Shown: positions 49,830 to 58,772, counted from the first letter of the stretch. The stretch is DNA of 64,000 nucleotides from Caulobacteraceae bacterium (GCA_009773335.1 WRPF01000005.1:1-64000); one strand, 5' to 3'. Notes: a model not told the origin generated them from the letters alone. Numbers and translations are program-made.

Positions 49830-51737
49830 TCACCGCGGGCCATTGGCGAGGCTGCGATAGTATGCGGCGATGACTTCAAACGCCTGCTTTCGTGCGCCGG
49901 TCTCCGACATGAGTCCCTTCCTGTTCCAGCCGTTCTGATAAACCGGATGCTGGCGGCGCGGCGATCGGAAGTCCTTCAGGATCCACGGCGACAGCCCTCG
50001 CAAGAATGGAATTCGGGCGCTCATCGCCAGGGTGTTGCGATGAAATTCTGCCTGAAACTCTTCCGAGAATTTGCGCATCGCCGAGGCGTCATGGAAGCCG
50101 GCTTTCGCATCCGCGCCAAATTCCGAGAAGATCATCGGCTTGCCGTAGTCCGAGCGCCAGCTGATGTCCGGCAAATCTGCCAGAGCATCGTCGCTGTACC
50201 ATCCATTGTAGGTATTGACGCCCAGGACATCGAGCAGATCGGCGAGTGGGTCGTTGATCACCACGAGCGGGCGCCCATTTCGATCCCGACGTTCGGTGAG
50301 CAGCGCCGCCGTGATAAGACGCGTGTCGTCAAGCGATCGTGCGTCCGCCGCAAGTGTTTTCAGGAATGCGTTGCGTTCTTCACCTTGCGGGGTCTCATTT
50401 GCGAGACTCCAGAAGATGATCGAAGCACGGTTCCGGTCGCGTCTGATGTTTTCGGCCTGCATGCGTCGCGCCGCCGTCCGAGTCGCCGGGTTGCCCCAGT
50501 TGATCCGCCAGTAGACCGGCATCTCGCTCCAGACCAGGAGGCCGATCTTGTCGGCCATTCGCGTCATCGCCTCTGAATGCGGGTAATGTGCGAGGCGCAC
50601 GAAGTTGCATCCGAGCCCGTCCTTGGCGGCCTTCAGCAGGTCCGCGATGGCGGCCGACGTCATGATCCGGCCTGGATCGGCGCCGATTTCCTCCTCGTGC
50701 AGACAGACGCCGCGCAGAAAGATCGGCTCGCCGTTCAGGAGGATGTTCTCTCCTTCGACGCGCACGGTGCGAAACCCGATCTGATCTTCCAGCGTGTCAG
50801 CTCCGGCCTCGACGCGAACCGAATACAGGCGCGGGTTTTCCGGCGACCAGAGTTCGAGAGCGTGGGGCGCATCGAACGCACCCTCCAATTCGCCGAGGTC
50901 GTTTGTGCGCCCCTCAACTGTCCAGTCGAGGGCGTCGATGCTCAGACGCACGCGTGTTCGCACGGCGCGCGGCCCATCGAGACGCACGCTGGCGGCGATG
51001 CGCCCGTCCCGCGTCAACCGGATCCAGGCGTCATCCACGAAGGTCTCCGGCGTCAGGACCAGCCGGACCGGGCGCGTGATCCCGCCGTAGTTCTCCCAAT
51101 CGGTGACCGGGGGCGGAACGGTGTCGGGAGAGGGTTCGGAATCGACGCCTATGGTGATCTGGTTTGCGCCCTGCCGCAGAAAGTCAGTCACTTCGAGCGA
51201 GTATGGCGTGAACCCTCCCTCGTGGGTCCCGATGAAGGCGCCGTTGAGATAGACGCTCGACCTGTAGTTGGCCGCTTCAACCCGGATGAACGCGCGGCGG
51301 GCGCGCGAGGGCGTATGCGTGAACGCCCTTTGGTACCACATCAATCCAACGAAATGGCGCAACGCGGGGTCATGCGTGAGCCAGGCGGCGGGCAACTGGG
51401 CGACAGAAGACCGCTGCATGTCGTATTCGATCAGGGCCGCCGGATTGGCGCGTGCGACCGCTTCGACATCATGATCTTCGTAACGGCGATGGCCAAATCC
51501 CGCCGCCGCGCCGTGAAATCCGGATATCCCGTCGCGATACGGATCGATCGAATAGCGCCAGGCGCCGGAAAGGTCCTGCCCTTCCCGACTGGCGGCGTTT
51601 ACAAGCACAATTCCGGACGGAATGTCGCCAGGCTCCGCCGTCTGTGACGGCTCCCCGACCGTGGCGCCGGTCGCACCGAACGCCACGCCGGCGGCGCCAA
51701 GGCCGAGGACGGTGCGTCGACTAAGCTCATCCGCCAT
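49830..51737 (-). CDS. Glycoside hydrolase family 2, Tat-exported
   Basis: A 635-residue enzyme with a twin-arginine signal ('LSRRTVLGLGAAGVAFG', residues 5-21). The GH2 domains follow in order: sugar-binding jelly roll (about 50-230, 'MWYQRAFT', 'NYRSSVYLNGAFIGTHEGGF', 'WENYGGITRPV'), immunoglobulin-like (about 230-325) and TIM barrel ('GVCLHEEE', 'NFVRLAHYPHSE'), with acid/base 'SLANET' (E448) and nucleophile 'FSEFGAD' (E539). Sequence is closest to the beta-glucuronidase-like branch. It is probably folded in the cytosol and exported. ATG 51737 follows GGGGAG. It diverges from the cupin gene. Confidence 0.9.
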   Translation of the reverse strand: MADELSRRTVLGLGAAGVAFGATGATVGEPSQTAEPGDIPSGIVLVNAASREGQDLSGAWRYSIDPYRDGISGFHGAAAGFGHRRYEDHDVEAVARANPAALIEYDMQRSSVAQLPAAWLTHDPALRHFVGLMWYQRAFTHTPSRARRAFIRVEAANYRSSVYLNGAFIGTHEGGFTPYSLEVTDFLRQGANQITIGVDSEPSPDTVPPPVTDWENYGGITRPVRLVLTPETFVDDAWIRLTRDGRIAASVRLDGPRAVRTRVRLSIDALDWTVEGRTNDLGELEGAFDAPHALELWSPENPRLYSVRVEAGADTLEDQIGFRTVRVEGENILLNGEPIFLRGVCLHEEEIGADPGRIMTSAAIADLLKAAKDGLGCNFVRLAHYPHSEAMTRMADKIGLLVWSEMPVYWRINWGNPATRTAARRMQAENIRRDRNRASIIFWSLANETPQGEERNAFLKTLAADARSLDDTRLITAALLTERRDRNGRPLVVINDPLADLLDVLGVNTYNGWYSDDALADLPDISWRSDYGKPMIFSEFGADAKAGFHDASAMRKFSEEFQAEFHRNTLAMSARIPFLRGLSPWILKDFRSPRRQHPVYQNGWNRKGLMSETGARKQAFEVIAAYYRSLANGPR

Positions 51738-51898
51738 GTGCGTTTGCTCCCCAGCGCTTCCCTGAACAATACTTCGCTCAGCAGTTTCTCGTTTTCGCGA
51801 TATTCGCCTGCGTTGAATGGCGATAGCGCATTGGCAATCCGGTGTCCTCATGGGAAACATCTGCGCTGGTCCAGGAGTGCGTGAGGGCGTCGAAATCG

Positions 51899-52903
51899 AT
51901 GAAAAGAGTCCCAGAGCGGGCCAGTGTCACTCCAGAAGAATTTCACCGGGAGATCCTGCGCGCGGCGCAACCAGTGGTGCTTCGGGGTCAGGTTTCGGAT
52001 TGGCCCGTTGTCTATGCGGGGCGTCAATCGCCAGAGGCGCTCTGCGCATACCTTCAGCGGTTCGACGTCGGCCGGCCCGTCAGCGCGGTGCACGCTCCGC
52101 CATCGGCCGACGGGCGGTTCTTCTACAATGCCGAGTTGACTGGCTTCAACTTCCAGCAAGGCCCAATGACGCTTGCAACATCGCTGGACTACCTGTTGAC
52201 CTGCCTCAACGAGACGCGCCCTCCCGCGTTCGCCGTTCAGGGAGCGCCTGCGCGGGCGAACCTTCCGGGCTTCGAGGACGAGAACCCGCTGACTCTTCTG
52301 GATGAAGTTGAACCGCGCGTCTGGATCAACAACGCTGCGATCGTGGCGGCGCATCACGACCCCACCGAAAACGTCGCGTGTGTCGTCGCGGGACGGCGGA
52401 AATTCACGCTGTTCCCGCCCGAGCAGATTGCAAACCTCTACATGGGTCCGTTCGAGCCGACGCCTGCCGGCGCAACCATCAGCATGGTCTGCTTCGAGAA
52501 TCCCGATTTCGAACGCCATCCCCGGTTCAGGGACGCGCTCGACGCAGGTCTGGAAGCCGAACTGGAACCGGGCGACGCGATCTACATTCCCTATTTCTGG
52601 TGGCACCAGGTCCGTTCGCTTGAGCGCATGAACATGCTTGTCAACTATTGGTGGAGCCCGCCAGCGGAAGGACGAGACGCTCGAGAAGCGCTGTTGCACG
52701 CGATGGTCGCGATCAGAGCTCTGCCTGACGCCCACCGCACCGCCTGGCGGGCGTTGTTCGACCACTATGTTTTCGAGATCAACGGGCCGCCGGCTGAACA
52801 TCTGCCCCCTGACCGGCGCGGAATTCTGGGTCCGATGTCGCCCAACACAGTGCGCGGCGTGCGCGCGGCGCTGGCGCGAGCGCTTGTTCGCCCCTCAGAC
52901 TAA
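51899..52903 (+). CDS. JmjC/cupin-like domain protein of TonB loci
   Basis: A 334-residue cupin_8-type protein. The 2-His-1-carboxylate iron site is visible as 'AHHDPTENVACVVAGRRKFT' (H152-x-D154) and the distal His in 'IPYFWWHQV' (H236), typical of Fe(II)/2-oxoglutarate hydroxylases of the FIH/JmjC group. Homologues accompany halogenase-like and receptor genes in Caulobacterales and Xanthomonadales carbohydrate loci, with no agreed substrate. ATG 51899 is preceded by GAGGG at a slightly long distance; a GTG at 51842 would add 19 residues. Confidence 0.82.
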   Translation: MKRVPERASVTPEEFHREILRAAQPVVLRGQVSDWPVVYAGRQSPEALCAYLQRFDVGRPVSAVHAPPSADGRFFYNAELTGFNFQQGPMTLATSLDYLLTCLNETRPPAFAVQGAPARANLPGFEDENPLTLLDEVEPRVWINNAAIVAAHHDPTENVACVVAGRRKFTLFPPEQIANLYMGPFEPTPAGATISMVCFENPDFERHPRFRDALDAGLEAELEPGDAIYIPYFWWHQVRSLERMNMLVNYWWSPPAEGRDAREALLHAMVAIRALPDAHRTAWRALFDHYVFEINGPPAEHLPPDRRGILGPMSPNTVRGVRAALARALVRPSD

Positions 52904-52983
52904 GAAAACTATTCTGAAAGAAACTCCGGATGCACTGAAGCATCTTTGCCACGCGCGCGGGCCGGTGACGCGCCGGAGGAGAT

Positions 52984-53979
52984 CTATCGCCTCGCCGGGC
53001 CCACGGATCCCCGAGAAACAAGTTCAAACCGGCATTCCTCCGCGAAGGCGCGGTCGCCGAGAACGATCGCCTGGACCGCAGCGGCGCCCAGTCCCTCGAG
53101 AGGTTGCCGAACGGTGGTCAAGGGCGGCCAGGCGGTGCGGCTCGCGGGCGTGTCGTCAAAGCCCACTATGGAGAGGTCTTCGGGAATTCGCAGTCCTGCC
53201 TCTCGAGCCGCACGGGCAACGCCCAACGCCATGTCGTCATTGGCCGCGAAAATGGCAGTCGGGGGATCGGGCAATGCGAGCAACTGCTGCGCCGCGTCCC
53301 GTCCGGAATCGACATCGAACTTTCCCGCGATGACCAGACCAGGATCGGCGGGAATCCCCGCAGCCTTCATTGCGTCGAAGTAGCCGAGCAAGCGCTCCGA
53401 GGCGGCATGGTGCCCGGCAGGCGCAGCCACGATGGCGATGCGCCGGTGCCCGAATGCCAGCAGCTGCTCGACGCCCAGCCGTCCGCCTTCCCTCTCCGGT
53501 GTTTCCAGCTTGAATCCCGGCCCGTCGATGTATCCGGCAATGCGCACGACCTGCACATCCAATGTTGCAAGATGCGCAAGCAGGCCGAAATCATCCGAAA
53601 GCGGCGGAATGAGAATGATCCCGTCGGGAGCCAGCGTCTTGACCAGCGCGGTCAGCGGCTCAAGTTCATTGCCCACTTCCTGCTCAAGGGGCTCGACGAC
53701 CAGATGGTATCCGAGTTCCCGGCATCTGCGCGCCGCGCCCGTCTGTATGCCCGCCACATAACTCGGCGACGGGTTGTTGTAGAGAAAGGCGATCAGGAAC
53801 GAGCGGCTGCCCGCCAACCGACGCGCCGCCTGGTTCGGCGTATAGGCCAGCGTCTTCGCCGCCTGGAGCACCCTCTCACGCACCGCAGGCCGGACGTGCG
53901 GCTCCCCGTTGAGCACGCGCGACACGGTCTTGATGGAAACGCCTGCACGTTGGGCGACCTCGGTGATGGTGGTCGTCAC
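52984..53979 (-). CDS. LacI-family transcriptional regulator (2)
   Basis: A 331-residue regulator with the LacI helix-turn-helix 'TITEVAQRAGVSIKTVSRVL' (4-23) and hinge, then the effector domain ('FLYNNPSPSYVAGIQTGAAR', 'APDGIILIPPLSDD', 'FAANDDMALGVARAAREAGL', 'GFDDTPASRTAWPPLTTVRQ'). The start is GTG 53979, with AAGGAG six bases upstream; an in-frame extension upstream lacks homology. A TGACAACCTTGTCA palindrome lies 123 bases upstream, suggesting autoregulation. The related elements before the FHS transporter and the TonB receptor suggest that it controls them. Confidence 0.9.
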   Translation of the reverse strand: MTTTITEVAQRAGVSIKTVSRVLNGEPHVRPAVRERVLQAAKTLAYTPNQAARRLAGSRSFLIAFLYNNPSPSYVAGIQTGAARRCRELGYHLVVEPLEQEVGNELEPLTALVKTLAPDGIILIPPLSDDFGLLAHLATLDVQVVRIAGYIDGPGFKLETPEREGGRLGVEQLLAFGHRRIAIVAAPAGHHAASERLLGYFDAMKAAGIPADPGLVIAGKFDVDSGRDAAQQLLALPDPPTAIFAANDDMALGVARAAREAGLRIPEDLSIVGFDDTPASRTAWPPLTTVRQPLEGLGAAAVQAIVLGDRAFAEECRFELVSRGSVGPARR

Positions 53980-54100
53980 ATCAGTCTCCTTGGTCACCGC
54001 CGGGCGGCGTGATTTCGCCGATTGCGCTTCGCTGTCGCCGGCAGCCCTGGCAGTCGTCCCCGGTGACGAACACCGCACGCCAGCTTGTGCTTGTTTCCGT

Positions 54101-54120
54101 ATGACAACCTTGTCAATACA
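54101..54120. promoter_or_regulatory. LacI-type operator between lacI(2) and the SGNH hydrolase
   Basis: ATGACAACCTTGTCAATACA contains the perfect inverted repeat TGACAA-CC-TTGTCA (54102-54115). It lies in the divergent promoter region of lacI(2) and the SGNH hydrolase. It shares 17 of 20 positions with the element at 35718-35737 before the FHS sugar transporter. Confidence 0.65.
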
Positions 54121-54173
54121 GATCGCCAAACGCGCCGACCGAACAGCGCCGGCCAGTCAATGGGGCGAAAAAG

Positions 54174-54884
54174 GTGAAAAGCTGGGCAGCAGGCGTATTA
54201 TTGGCGACGGCGCTCTGGCTGGACCCGACCGGCGCACGCGCCGAGCAGCCCCGCGTCGCCGGACCGGAACCGTTCGCGGCCGAAATTGCCGCGTTTGCGA
54301 AGGCGGATGAAAACATCGATGCGCCATGCGCCATCATGTTCGTGGGGTCATCGAGCATCAGGCTCTGGCGCAACCTGACTGCGGACATGGCGCCGTATCC
54401 GGTCATCAACCGCGGCTTCGGCGGCGCGACGATCACCGATGTAAACCACCACTTCGGAGATCTGGTCAGTCATCGCGCGCCGAAGGCCATCTTCTTCTAT
54501 GCCGGCGAAAATGACATTGCCGCAGGCCGCACGCCGTCCGAAGTTGTCTCGGCCTTTCAACTCTTTCTTGAGTTGAAGCGGGAAGCGCTGGGCGCAACGC
54601 CTGTCTACTTCATCTCGCTCAAGCCATCGCCGCTGCGATTTGATCAACTCGCGCGGCAGCGTGAAGTCAATGTCGCCATCCACACGCTCGCGCGCGCGTC
54701 CGGAGACCTGCGCTATGTCGATGTAGCGGGAGCCATGATGAACCATGATGCGCCGCGCAATTTCTACGTGGGGGACGGTCTGCACATGAACGACGCCGGG
54801 TACGCTGTCTGGCGACGTATTCTTCGACCACACACTGCGCGCGAGGCGAGACGGCGCGACACTTGCGGAGTGCGCGCGCCTTGA
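54174..54884 (+). CDS. Secreted SGNH/GDSL-type esterase
   Basis: A 236-residue exported hydrolase. After a signal peptide (about 1-23, 'TGARAEQ'), block I is 'FVGSSSIRLW' with the nucleophilic Ser, block II 'VINRGFGGATITD', block III 'YAGENDIAAGR' and block V 'DGLHMNDAGY' with the catalytic Asp and His. Such enzymes deacylate carbohydrates, here probably acetylated oligosaccharides taken up by the neighbouring system. The GTG start at 54174 has AAAGG close by. It ends overlapping the antiporter start. Confidence 0.85.
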   Translation: MKSWAAGVLLATALWLDPTGARAEQPRVAGPEPFAAEIAAFAKADENIDAPCAIMFVGSSSIRLWRNLTADMAPYPVINRGFGGATITDVNHHFGDLVSHRAPKAIFFYAGENDIAAGRTPSEVVSAFQLFLELKREALGATPVYFISLKPSPLRFDQLARQREVNVAIHTLARASGDLRYVDVAGAMMNHDAPRNFYVGDGLHMNDAGYAVWRRILRPHTAREARRRDTCGVRAP

Positions 54885-56161
54885 ACGAATCCGTGCACCA
54901 GACCGAAGATGTCCTCGCGGCGACACTCGTCCAGCTCATCGTCATCATCCTCGCCGCCCGCATTGCAGGCGCCGCCGCAGCAGCCATTCGTCAACCGCGC
55001 GCGGTCGGCGAGATTGTGGCTGGCCTGCTTCTGGGACCATCCTTTCTTGCAACGGCCTTTCCGAAGGCGTCGGCGACAATTTTCAACCCCGCGTCAGCGC
55101 CGCCGATGCTCGTCCTCAGCCAGATCGGCCTGATACTCCTCATGTTTCAGATCGGGAGCGAATTCGAGTTCGCGCGACTTTCCGACGCCAGAAACAGGCG
55201 GGCGACGCTATTCGTCACCCTTGCGAGCATCCTCACGCCGCTCGCCGCGGGTCTTGTGCTTGGTTTTATGTCGGCGTCGAAGCTGGCGCCGGGAATCGAC
55301 AGCCTCACATACTCGCTGTTCGTCGCCGTGGCGCTCGCCATTACAGCCGTGCCCATACTTGGGCGGATCCTGCGCGAGTATGCGCTCACGCGCACCGATG
55401 TGGGCGTCATCGCAATCTCGGCGGCGGCGGCGAACGATCTTCTGGGATGGGTGCTCCTGGCGGGCATTTCCGCGTACGCGTCGCAGCAATTTTCAGTATC
55501 CGGCGTGACGTGGCAGGTCGCGGGGCTCGCCGCACTCCTCGCGGCGACCTGGTTTCTCGGCAGACCATTTGTCGACCGCCTTCTTCGATCGTTTCCGGTG
55601 GAAAACCGGAGCGTTTCACCGCATCTCATGGCGATCGTGATTGCACTCATCTTCCTCGGCGGGATCGCCACGCGGGCGCTAGGCGTCTTCACGATCTTCG
55701 GGGGATTTCTGGTCGGCCTTGTCTTTCATCGCCACGTCGCCTTCGTCGAGGCATGGCGGTCTCAGGTCGGATCGTTCGTTCTCACTTTCTTCCTGCCGAT
55801 CTTCTTCACCTACACCGGCCTGCGAACCAACATCTGGGGCCTCGACACAACCAGCGACTGGCTCTGGTGCCTGGTCTTTCTCGGCGTGGCGATCGCAACC
55901 AAGATTGCGCCTGTCTACGTTGCGGCCCGCCTGAGCGGGATCAACGCCCATGAGGCCCGGATGCTCGGCGTGCTGATGAACACACGCGCGCTGATGGAAC
56001 TGATCGTCCTCAATATCGGTTTCAGCCTGGGATTCATTCCCCAAGACGTCTTCACGATGCTCGTCATCATGGCGGTGGCGACCACGATCATGACCGGACC
56101 TGCGCTGAAATGGCTCCTCCGCCGGACAGCGCACCCTGTCGTGCTGCATCAGGACGCATGA
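54881..56161 (+). CDS. CPA2-family cation:proton antiporter
   Basis: A 426-residue membrane protein with about 12 spans and the Na+/H+ exchanger (KefB/CPA2) signature: 'RQPRAVGEIVAGLLLGPSFL' (unwound helix region), 'LILLMFQIGSEFE', 'VALAITAVPILGRILREY' and 'AAANDLLGWVLL' with the A-N-D transport site, plus 'GIATRALGVFTIFGGFLVGL'. It lacks the C-terminal TrkA-N domain, which is common in shorter members. A TTG start at 54881 (GGAG upstream) overlaps the SGNH stop; TTG 54863 is possible. A role in pH or K+/Na+ balance is likely. Confidence 0.88.
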   Translation: MNESVHQTEDVLAATLVQLIVIILAARIAGAAAAAIRQPRAVGEIVAGLLLGPSFLATAFPKASATIFNPASAPPMLVLSQIGLILLMFQIGSEFEFARLSDARNRRATLFVTLASILTPLAAGLVLGFMSASKLAPGIDSLTYSLFVAVALAITAVPILGRILREYALTRTDVGVIAISAAAANDLLGWVLLAGISAYASQQFSVSGVTWQVAGLAALLAATWFLGRPFVDRLLRSFPVENRSVSPHLMAIVIALIFLGGIATRALGVFTIFGGFLVGLVFHRHVAFVEAWRSQVGSFVLTFFLPIFFTYTGLRTNIWGLDTTSDWLWCLVFLGVAIATKIAPVYVAARLSGINAHEARMLGVLMNTRALMELIVLNIGFSLGFIPQDVFTMLVIMAVATTIMTGPALKWLLRRTAHPVVLHQDA

Positions 56162-56286
56162 CGGAGCGGCGGCGTCCTGAACCCGGATCGGCGATTTCCT
56201 TCGACTTTGTCGATGCGAAACTGGAGCAGTATTCAGTGCGCCGCGCCGAACCGCTCGCCGGCGTGACATGGCGAGCACGACGCTGA
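56158..56286 (+). CDS. Possible 42-aa protein coupled to the antiporter
   Basis: An ATG overlapping the antiporter stop (ATGA) opens a 42-codon frame that ends 6 bases before the converging TetR gene. The product is polar and basic ('MTERRRPEPGSAISFDFVDA...'), has no membrane span and matches no family I know. The overlap start is the only positive sign, so it could be chance. Confidence 0.25.
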   Translation: MTERRRPEPGSAISFDFVDAKLEQYSVRRAEPLAGVTWRARR

Positions 56287-56291
56287 CGCGC

Positions 56292-56936
56292 TCACGCCCG
56301 GAGCAATGCCGGAAGGCGTTCGATCTCGCGAAGCATTGCGGCCCGGATGTCAGCGCGCGCCACCGACGCCAGCATGAGGCGGATCGACAACGACATCTCC
56401 GCTTCAAACCGTTGCCGGGACCAGTCTTCCGACAGCCACGCCAGCGTGTTGGCGCCGATGGTGCGCAGGATGACATCGGTCAAAGGCTCAACCCCTGCAA
56501 CTTGGGCGAGTTCGCCGCAGTCGACCGCCGCGCGCACCATGGTGCGCCAGAGGGCCCGCCCTTCCGTCTGCATCAGGTCATGTACGTCGGGCGCATCGGC
56601 GACGAACATCATCCCGTAAAGGGCGCGATAGAATGCCGGATCCGCTTCATAATGCGCGACCACGAGCGTTGTCGCGTCCAGCAACGCCCGCACCGGGCTG
56701 TCCGTCTTCCGCGTGGCCAGCCTGGCCGTGAAGCTCGCGAACTCCTCCTGCACCACAAGACGCAGCAGGTCCGCCTTCGTGCCGACGAGGTTGTAGGGCG
56801 TCGCGGGGCTCACCTGCGCCCGTGCAGCCAGTTCGGTCATGGAGAAGCCCGCATCGCCGCGTTCGCGAAGCAGCGACTGCGCGGCGGCGACAATGTGACT
56901 GCGACGCGCCTCGCGGCGGGCGGAAGACAGGGCCAA
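56292..56936 (-). CDS. TetR/AcrR family regulator
   Basis: A 214-residue regulator. The recognition region 'FSMTELAARAQVSPATPYNL' (about 31-50) is a TetR helix-turn-helix, preceded by 'HIVAAAQSLLRERGDAG'; the C-terminal helices form the ligand pocket. It lies 6 bases downstream of the ThDP enzyme gene on the same strand, so both are probably co-transcribed and the regulator may control the operon through the inverted repeat at 58724-58737. Confidence 0.88.
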   Translation of the reverse strand: MALSSARREARRSHIVAAAQSLLRERGDAGFSMTELAARAQVSPATPYNLVGTKADLLRLVVQEEFASFTARLATRKTDSPVRALLDATTLVVAHYEADPAFYRALYGMMFVADAPDVHDLMQTEGRALWRTMVRAAVDCGELAQVAGVEPLTDVILRTIGANTLAWLSEDWSRQRFEAEMSLSIRLMLASVARADIRAAMLREIERLPALLRA

Positions 56937-56942
56937 GCGGGG

Positions 56943-58682
56943 TCAGCTCCGGAACGGAATGTTTTCGTAGTAGGGGATCATCACATCACCGCTCCCCTCT
57001 GCGGTCTGGCCAAGCATGGAGACCGTCACCGGATGCACGACATCAGGATCGGTCATGACTTCGACGAGGGCGGCCCTGCCGCTTTGCAGCGCGCGCGTGA
57101 CCGCCGGTCCCACGTCGGCATGCCGGGTCACGCGTTCGCTGTGGCAACCGAACGCTGCAGCTATGTCGGCGTAGCGCGTGCCGCCCAGCCTGGTGATGAC
57201 GTTGTAGTTTCCGCCAAACATGATCTGCTGACCGTGGATCGACATGCCCCACACCTGGTTGTTCAGCACGACTGTGACGATGGGGAGTTTGTGGCGGACC
57301 ATGGTGTCCAGTTCCTGGATGTGGAAGCCCATGGTCCCGTCGCCGGTGATCTGGACCACCCGCCGGTCGAGATGCGCGGTCTGGCAACCGATCGCGAAGC
57401 CTGGACCAATGCCGAGACATCCCAGATAGCCGTGGGTCTGCACGCGTCCCGGACCATCCGGACTGATGGCGGCGCCGGCCCAGGACGCGGATTCGCCGCC
57501 ATCCAGCACATATGCCGCTGACGGACCGGCCGCCTCGGCGACCGCCCTGGCGGCGTGGAAGGGATGCACGCCGTTGGCGGTCTCCACATCGGGAAAGCTC
57601 GCGGCGAACAGGCGCCGGACCGATGTCGCCTTCGCACACCAGTCGCTGAAATCAGGCGCAACGCCGACAGACATCGCCGCGCAAAGCGCATCGATCGCGA
57701 CATCCGTACTTGCCGCTATGCCAAGCTGCACATCCCGGATGCGGCCGATCTCTCCGGCGTCCGAATGGATTTGCACGACCTTCGCCGCATGGGGAACGAT
57801 GGCGCCGGACCGGCCGCCGAGCAGCAGACCCATCCTTGCACCCGCGAGGATCACCAGATCCGGGGCCTCCTGCCCAAGCATCGGAAGTATTGCGAGGTTT
57901 CCGGCTGCCCCTCCGTATGCCGGATGATCATCCGGGAGAACGCCGGCCGCTTGCGCCTTCACAAACACGGGAATTCGCGTCTGCGTCGCCAGTCTTTCAA
58001 GTGCGACAGCGCAGCTTTGCGATACCGCCTCGAGACCCGCGATGATCGCGGGGCGACGAGACTCGCGGATCAACGCGATCAGGCTGTCCAGTTCGTCCCG
58101 CGCCGGCGCTGGATGCGGCCGGACATTCACGCCGGCCGCCGCGGTGGCCTGTTCTTCCGGCACGCTCATGTGCAGCACATCGATCGGAAGCTCCAGGACG
58201 ACAGGTCCCTTGCGGCCGGTCATCGCCTTCCGGATCGCCATCGCCGTCAGATCGGGGATGCGCTCGGTCGCGGGAACGCTGATCGCCCATTTACAGAGCG
58301 GACGCGCCGCAGCGATCTGGTCGATACCGCCCTGAAGCGGGTTGGTTTCCACCTCACGCAGCGGCGGCGCGCCGATGATGAAGAGCACTGACGATCCGTC
58401 GAGGTAGGCGTTGGTGATGGCGCTGATCGCGTTGGTGAAGCCGGGACCAGCCGTGATCACGCAGACCCCGAGCTTCCCGGTCGTTCGAGCGTAGGCGTCC
58501 GCCGCGTGACCGGCGGCGGCTTCATGTCTGAAATCCAGGAGCGAGATGCCCTGATCGACACATCCCTTGAACAGGGCCTCGTGATGGCCGCCGTGGAGGG
58601 CGAAGACCTGCGTCACGCCCGCCGCCTTGAGGGTCCGGGCCGCCAGATCGCCACCGGTCAGGTTTCGCGCAGCGCGGGTCAT
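56943..58682 (-). CDS. Thiamine diphosphate-dependent enzyme, acetolactate synthase-like
   Basis: A 579-residue three-domain ThDP enzyme. The N-terminal pyrimidine-binding domain has the catalytic Glu in 'LLDFRHEAAAGHAADAYART', the middle domain spans about 195-335, and the C-terminal domain has the ThDP motif 'ITGDGTMGFHIQELDTMVRH' continuing to 'VVLNNQVWGMS'. The family includes acetolactate synthase, oxalyl-CoA decarboxylase, 2-hydroxyacyl-CoA lyase and benzaldehyde lyase. The absence of a small subunit and of other ilv genes argues for a catabolic lyase or decarboxylase. GAGGAGGAGG is a very strong ribosome site. It is followed by a tetR gene. Confidence 0.88.
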   Translation of the reverse strand: MTRAARNLTGGDLAARTLKAAGVTQVFALHGGHHEALFKGCVDQGISLLDFRHEAAAGHAADAYARTTGKLGVCVITAGPGFTNAISAITNAYLDGSSVLFIIGAPPLREVETNPLQGGIDQIAAARPLCKWAISVPATERIPDLTAMAIRKAMTGRKGPVVLELPIDVLHMSVPEEQATAAAGVNVRPHPAPARDELDSLIALIRESRRPAIIAGLEAVSQSCAVALERLATQTRIPVFVKAQAAGVLPDDHPAYGGAAGNLAILPMLGQEAPDLVILAGARMGLLLGGRSGAIVPHAAKVVQIHSDAGEIGRIRDVQLGIAASTDVAIDALCAAMSVGVAPDFSDWCAKATSVRRLFAASFPDVETANGVHPFHAARAVAEAAGPSAAYVLDGGESASWAGAAISPDGPGRVQTHGYLGCLGIGPGFAIGCQTAHLDRRVVQITGDGTMGFHIQELDTMVRHKLPIVTVVLNNQVWGMSIHGQQIMFGGNYNVITRLGGTRYADIAAAFGCHSERVTRHADVGPAVTRALQSGRAALVEVMTDPDVVHPVTVSMLGQTAEGSGDVMIPYYENIPFRS

Positions 58683-58723
58683 TGTTCCTCCTCCTCGGCC
58701 CTGTCTGCCGGCTTTGAGGTATT

Positions 58724-58737
58724 TATAGCGTACTATA
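58724..58737. promoter_or_regulatory. Candidate operator/promoter of the ThDP enzyme-tetR operon
   Basis: TATAG-CGTA-CTATA has perfect 5-bp arms. Read on the minus strand it overlaps GCTATAAA, which fits the Caulobacter-type -10 element, 40-50 bases before the ThDP enzyme start. Repression by the downstream TetR protein is the simplest model. Confidence 0.4.
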
Positions 58738-58772
58738 ATTTCATGGGGAAGAGGCGGACGGCCGGAGGCTCC

